Assembly: GCA_028571685.1 (NCBI GenBank)
Contig: CM053143.1
Span: 152,390,329-152,454,328, forward strand
Source: Heterohyrax brucei
Taxonomy: Eukaryota; Chordata; Mammalia; Hyracoidea; Procaviidae
DNA length: 64,000 bases
Direction: 5' to 3'
Shown: positions 60,470 through 64,000 of the stretch, piece after piece
How positions within the stretch are numbered: position 1 is the first letter of the stretch
How the letters are laid out: each line of letters starts with the position of its first letter
Made by a program: the position numbers and the translations under genes
Notes under the pieces: model-generated
What the model was told of the DNA's origin: nothing
What the model saw: the letters and a program-made list of their open reading frames with translations, nothing else
The model's database searches: none

Positions 60470-60558
60470 CAAAGCAACATATGGCTTCATTTCCCATGCC
60501 TGTAGGTTTGAATTATCTATTATTATAGGAGATATTTTCTTCTCAAATGCTTCTTTTG
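60470..60558 (-). CDS. N4BP2: N4BP2 exon, kinase-domain core (first exon in window)
   Basis: This is an 89-nt exon. The acceptor is TTTCAG after a pyrimidine-rich run, and the donor is GTTTGT, which lacks the usual purine at +3. It starts with two bases completing an Ala codon and ends in phase 0. It encodes AKEAFEKKISPIIIDNSN followed by LQAWEMKPYVAL. The run of hydrophobics ending in IIIDNSN followed by LQAWEMKPY is the conserved strand and DN(T/S)N motif of the N4BP2/AAA_33-type P-loop kinase, which lies after the nucleotide-binding loop. The Walker A exon itself was not found between 60559 and 64000, so it should lie upstream of the window. Confidence 0.93.
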
Positions 60559-60850
60559 CTGAAAGACACAAACAAAATGAAAAATCATTTCAATAATATT
60601 CAGTATTATCTTGATGTTTTTAAAAAGTCTGATTTTGTTTTCATAATTTAAAACCATAGACATGTGCTTACTTTACTTACTATTCTTCTTTCAAATATCA
60701 TTTTTGAATATATGAAAAATTAAAATACACTGAAATGTGTAATGATACTCAAGTTATATAATAATCAGAAAAAAGTTTAAATAAGAACTATCTGACCTAA
60801 GCTTACATGTGTATTACATGAATAAATCAAAACAAAAAGAAAAAGTGTTC

Positions 60851-61004
60851 CAAAGCAGAGCTGTACTCCACAGGGTTTTCAATGGCTTTAATCTTATGGA
60901 AACAGACAGCCAGGTCTCTCTTCCGAGGCACCTCTGGGTGGATTCAAACCATTAACCTTTAGGTTCATAAGCAAACACTCAACTGATGGCACTACCCAGG
61001 GACA
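60851..61004 (-). repeat. AfroSINE-type SINE, long variant, tail missing
   Basis: GGTTTTCAATGGCTTTAATC and ACAGACAGCCAGGTCTCTCT mark the long central block. The tail end is truncated at about 60851. Confidence 0.85.
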
Positions 61005-61429
61005 CTGTATGTATAAAGAACATAAAACGAAAAAAAGCATTATCATTAAAAATGATAGCATGCTAGAAACAACATGATATCCTAGATTAGATTCTGGACT
61101 AATGGCCTTGAGTCAAAAAGCTGATGAGATCCAAGTAAAGACTGTAGTGTATTTAATAGCAATAGATTGATGCTAACTGTCATAGTTTTGACAAATGTAC
61201 CACAGTTATGTAAAATGTTAACATTAGGGAAAACTGGATAAACAATACATAGAAACTCTATACTAAACAACTCTTCCATAAATCTAAAATTATTCCAAAA
61301 TAAAAATTTATTTAAAAATAGGCAATGAGGTGCAATGAATTACTTAATGTGGCCCTTCTAACCATGGGCTTTGTGACTCACACACAATGACTGAGTGTGA
61401 CTATGCAAATAAGGTATATAGAACCCATG

Positions 61430-62150
61430 ATGGTCGAGGTTACAGGTCAAATTGGCTAGACTATGATTCTCAATATTGTATGGTTATTCTCCATTTTGTG
61501 ATCTGATGTAATTATACTAATTATTCTCCATTTTATGGTATAATTCCTAATCTTTATGTGTTAATGAGGCCAAGTTAGTGTGGAGTGTATCCCGAATCAC
61601 AGCTGTACAGAAAGTCATGCCTCAAGTCCTGCCCTTTACTCAAGTTGTACCCTTCCTTGAGGTGTGCCCTGTATGCAAAGTACCTATGTGGGTGCTCTGG
61701 TGGGAATCTCTGACGCTGCACCTCATTCTGGTGTCTGATTCATCAGTGTCTGTGATTTCTGGGACGTGGCCTGCCACCTGAACTGATCTGTCAGCCTCTG
61801 CAGCCTTGTGAACCAGCAGTCTGTAGTATGGCCTGCTGATTTGGGTTCATCAGGCCCTGCAACCCCACGGGTCAGGAGAAGCCTAGGCCTGACCCATGGA
61901 TTTGAGACTCGCTTGCCTCCACAACAGTGTAAGTCATTTCCTTGATAGGGTTTATGAGTTCTGTGAGGCACTGCAGCAAATTATGGAACCCGAAGATGAG
62001 AGGGAAAGTACTGAGGAGAGAAGGAGTAGTTGATGTTAAAGATGATGGAGTGGTATGGCAAAGTTATGACACACTGTTGTGCAAGCGTTTTTCTTATATG
62101 ACCTACATTATTTGTAGCGAGGAGTTAGATCGTTTAGAAAATTAACAGTG
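61430..62150 (+). mobile_element. LTR-like sequence
   Basis: GGGACGTGGCCTGCCACCTG, ATTTGGGTTCATCAGGCCCT and ATTATGGAACCCGAAGATGA resemble MaLR/ERVL LTR sequence and partly the solo LTR at 14018-14574. The ends and target-site duplication were not resolved. Confidence 0.5.
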
Positions 62151-62154
62151 ACTG

Positions 62155-63115
62155 CAACAAACAAGTCTCACCAGGAAGAAGTCATTGGGCAGTTTTAAAA
62201 GTTCTGCTTATTCTCTTACAACTGAATGATAAAAACACAAATAATCCAGTTCAAAAATGGACAAAGGACTTGAATAGATACTTTTCCAAAGAAGATATAT
62301 AAACATATAAAAAAAATGCTCAATATTTTCAGCTGCTGGGAAATACAAACCAAAGCCACACTGACACACCCCTTCACAAACTCACCAGGATAGCTAGAAC
62401 CAAAAGCACAGAAAAGAATTCCTGTTGGCAAGGATGATGAGAAACTGGGATCCTCACAAACTACTGATGGAAATGGAAGAGTGTTCAGCAGCTTTGGAAA
62501 ACAGGCTGGCAGCACCTCAAAAGGTTAACAGACAATTATCATACAGCCTAGCAATTCTACTACTAAGTATATAACCCAAGAGAAGTGAAACCATTTGTCC
62601 ACACAAAAGCTTTAAACCTACGTTCATGGAAGCATTACTCTGAACAGCCAAAAGAAGAAACTACCTCAAATGCTCATCAACTGATGAAAGGATACATAAA
62701 ATGTAGTATATTCATACAATGGAATTTTATTTAGCCATAAAAAAAATGAAGTACTGATACCTCCTACAACATGGATGAACCTTGAAAATATTATGCTAGG
62801 TAAATAGAAGAAGTCAGTCACAAAAGAATACATATTATATGATCCTATTCACATGCCATGCCCAGGATAGGAAAAACTACAGAGACAGAAATTCAGTTAG
62901 TGGTTAGCTAGGGCCAGAAGAATTGTGAGCAAACAGGGAATGACTGCTAATGGGTATAGGATTTCTTCTGGGGTGATGAACTGCTCTAAAATTGATTGGG
63001 GACAGTCAGGTAACTTTGAAAATACTAAAAATTCATATAATTACATGAATTATATTATTTAAACTGGTAAATTATATGGCATGTGAATTATATCTCAATA
63101 AACGTATTTTTTAAA
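62155..63115 (+). mobile_element. L1 ORF2 C-terminal part and 3' end
   Basis: AAAAATGGACAAAGGACTTG, then TACAACATGGATGAACCTTG, TTATATCTCAATAAACGTAT and poly-A at 63111-63120. It is 5'-truncated and antisense to N4BP2. Confidence 0.82.
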
Positions 63116-63121
63116 AAAACA

Positions 63122-63267
63122 GACCACCTAATACGTGTGGTAGCTGAGAGCTACAGCTGCTGACCAAAATGTCGGCAGTCGAATCTACCAGCTGCTCCTT
63201 GGAAACCCTATAGGCAGTTCTATTCTGATAGTGTCACTGAGTCACAATGCACTTAGCAGCAACAGGC
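63122..63267 (+). repeat. AfroSINE-type SINE, degraded
   Basis: The head is TGTGGTAGCTGAGAGCTACA, with GTCGGCAGTCGAATCTACCA. The tail block GTCACTGAGTCACAATGCAC follows. Confidence 0.85.
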
Positions 63268-63329
63268 TGATTTTATTAATTTAATGTTGTTATTATTACT
63301 ACTGCTATGGCTGTTGCTGCTGTAAGTAC

Positions 63330-63522
63330 ATGCTGAATCAGTACTAGGCATTTTTACTCACAAGCAATCTTTACAACAATCCTAAGAGTTAAGTATTATT
63401 ATCTCCTTTTACAAGCAAGACATTGAGCCTTGGACAATACAAGTAACTTGCACAAGATCACAGTTAGTAACTGGCAAATTCAAGGTTGCTCTTCACCACC
63501 ACATCATACTGTCTCCTTTATT
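63330..63522 (-). repeat. MIR SINE
   Basis: The plus strand has TACAACAATCCTAAGAGTTA, AAGTAACTTGCACAAGATCA and a degenerate promoter end, as in the reverse complement of MIR. Confidence 0.82.
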
Positions 63523-63597
63523 TTTAGTTTTGGGTTGGTGGTTTCCTACTTCCAAGTTCTCACTTTTAGTTAAAGAAAGAGTATAAAGAACTTACCA

Positions 63598-63650
63598 ATG
63601 CCCTAGGGTTGCCATGAGTCGGATCTGACTCGATGGCACTTGGCTTGGCA
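63598..63650 (+). repeat. SINE/RTE tail fragment
   Basis: GGGTTGCCATGAGTCGGATC and TGACTCGATGGCACTTGGCT. The sequence is close to the consensus tail, suggesting a relatively young piece. Confidence 0.8.
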
Positions 63651-63851
63651 ATGCCCTTCTGGCATAACAGGTAGTACTTGGCTACTAACCAAAAGGTTGC
63701 CAATTCAAATTCACCCAGCAACTCTTCGGAAGAAAGACCTAGCGATCTGCTTCCGTGAAAACTGCAGCCAAGAAAATCGTAGGAAGCAGCTCTGCTCTGT
63801 CACGTGGGATTGATATGAGGCAGAATCAATTCAATGGCACCCAACAACAAA
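63651..63851 (+). repeat. AfroSINE-type SINE, long variant
   Basis: The head is CTTCTGGCATAACAGGTAGT, with the central block GAAAGACCTAGCGATCTGCT not found in the short SINE, and the tail TTCAATGGCACCCAACAACA, which matches the RTE 3' end. Confidence 0.85.
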
Positions 63852-64000
63852 AGAGACAGCAAGCTCAAGAATCCCTCCATAGTGCATTTATCATAATAGC
63901 TAAGTTAAACACTGGCTGTATGTCTTAACACTAATTACCCAAATACAATTCAAATTATGCAAACATTTAAGCATTTAACATGTAAAGCCATCTTCAGTGA

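Larger units (their letters stand above)
12134..60558 (-). other. N4BP2: N4BP2 gene, internal portion (11 exons, both ends outside the window)
   Basis: The conceptual product is about 1158 residues; the human protein is about 1770, so roughly 550-600 N-terminal residues and about 55 C-terminal residues are missing. Exons in transcript order are 60558-60470, 57051-56975, 52458-52303, 50739-48533, 47878-47793, 47245-47200, 44926-44730, 39723-39605, 34860-34722, 13405-13217 and 12302-12134. All introns begin GT and end AG, and all ten junctions keep frame. Known of the family: N4BP2 binds the NEDD4 ubiquitin ligase and BCL3, has a P-loop 5'-polynucleotide kinase domain, ubiquitin-binding CUE homology, and a C-terminal DUF1771-Smr module with nicking endonuclease activity. 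Seen here: the distal kinase domain, the acidic central region, and DUF1771 plus half of Smr. No in-frame stop interrupts any exon, so the gene appears intact as far as it is visible. The largest intron (13406-34721) holds the nested L1 pair. Confidence 0.95.

Noticed and set aside
60559..64000. Walker A exon of the N4BP2 kinase domain
   Set aside because: I searched the minus strand for the expected glycine-rich loop and the following TDDYF-type motif and found neither; the region is repeats and unclassified intron.

Overview
This window is vertebrate nuclear DNA, almost certainly from an afrotherian mammal and most likely a proboscidean (elephant-type) genome. The organism call rests on more than 20 copies of a tRNA-headed SINE of the AfroSINE type, several RTE (BovB-like) LINE fragments whose 3' ends resemble the SINE tail, and abundant L1. 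There are no bacterial-style operons and no CRISPR array, and nothing in the window looks like a self-contained new system. The value is one partial host gene and the transposon archaeology in its introns.

Host gene: eleven consecutive internal coding exons of N4BP2 (NEDD4-binding protein 2) lie on the minus strand between 60558 and 12134. I placed every boundary on an AG acceptor and a GT donor, and the reading phase is continuous across all ten junctions. Together they encode about 1158 residues. In order these are: the distal half of the P-loop polynucleotide-kinase-like domain (60.5, 57.0 and 52.4 kb), one 2.2-kb exon encoding a long acidic low-complexity region with a CUE/UBA-like segment (48.5-50.7 kb), a conserved C-terminal linker containing a second CUE-like segment (47.9-34.7 kb), a DUF1771 segment (13.3 kb) and the first half of the Smr domain (12.2 kb). 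The 5' part (N-terminus and Walker A exon) should lie beyond 64000. The last exon (end of the Smr domain, stop codon, 3'UTR) was not found down to base 1.

Repeats by region. 1-12 kb: sense-oriented L1 pieces, RTE copies in head-to-head orientation, and an AfroSINE inside an L1 inside an RTE. 13.5-15.3 kb: an L1 fragment carrying a solo LTR. 16.3-27.0 kb: a near full-length L1 with a 16-bp target-site duplication, split by a second near full-length L1. 27.4-33.9 kb: a MaLR-type LTR, L1 3' sequences and SINEs. 36.1-38.8 kb: an RTE copy whose 5' half is inverted as expected from twin priming. 38.9-39.6 kb: a MaLR LTR ending about 17 bp from a splice donor. 39.9-40.5 and 45.3-45.8 kb: two copies of a fold-back mariner derivative. 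53.5-56.4 kb: an old L1. 59-64 kb: L1 3' ends, LTR-like sequence, MIR and SINEs.

Protein-level calls rest on motif recognition and memory of the families; no database search was run. Repeat family names are assigned by resemblance, and repeat edges are accurate to roughly 5-30 bp unless a target-site duplication is quoted.
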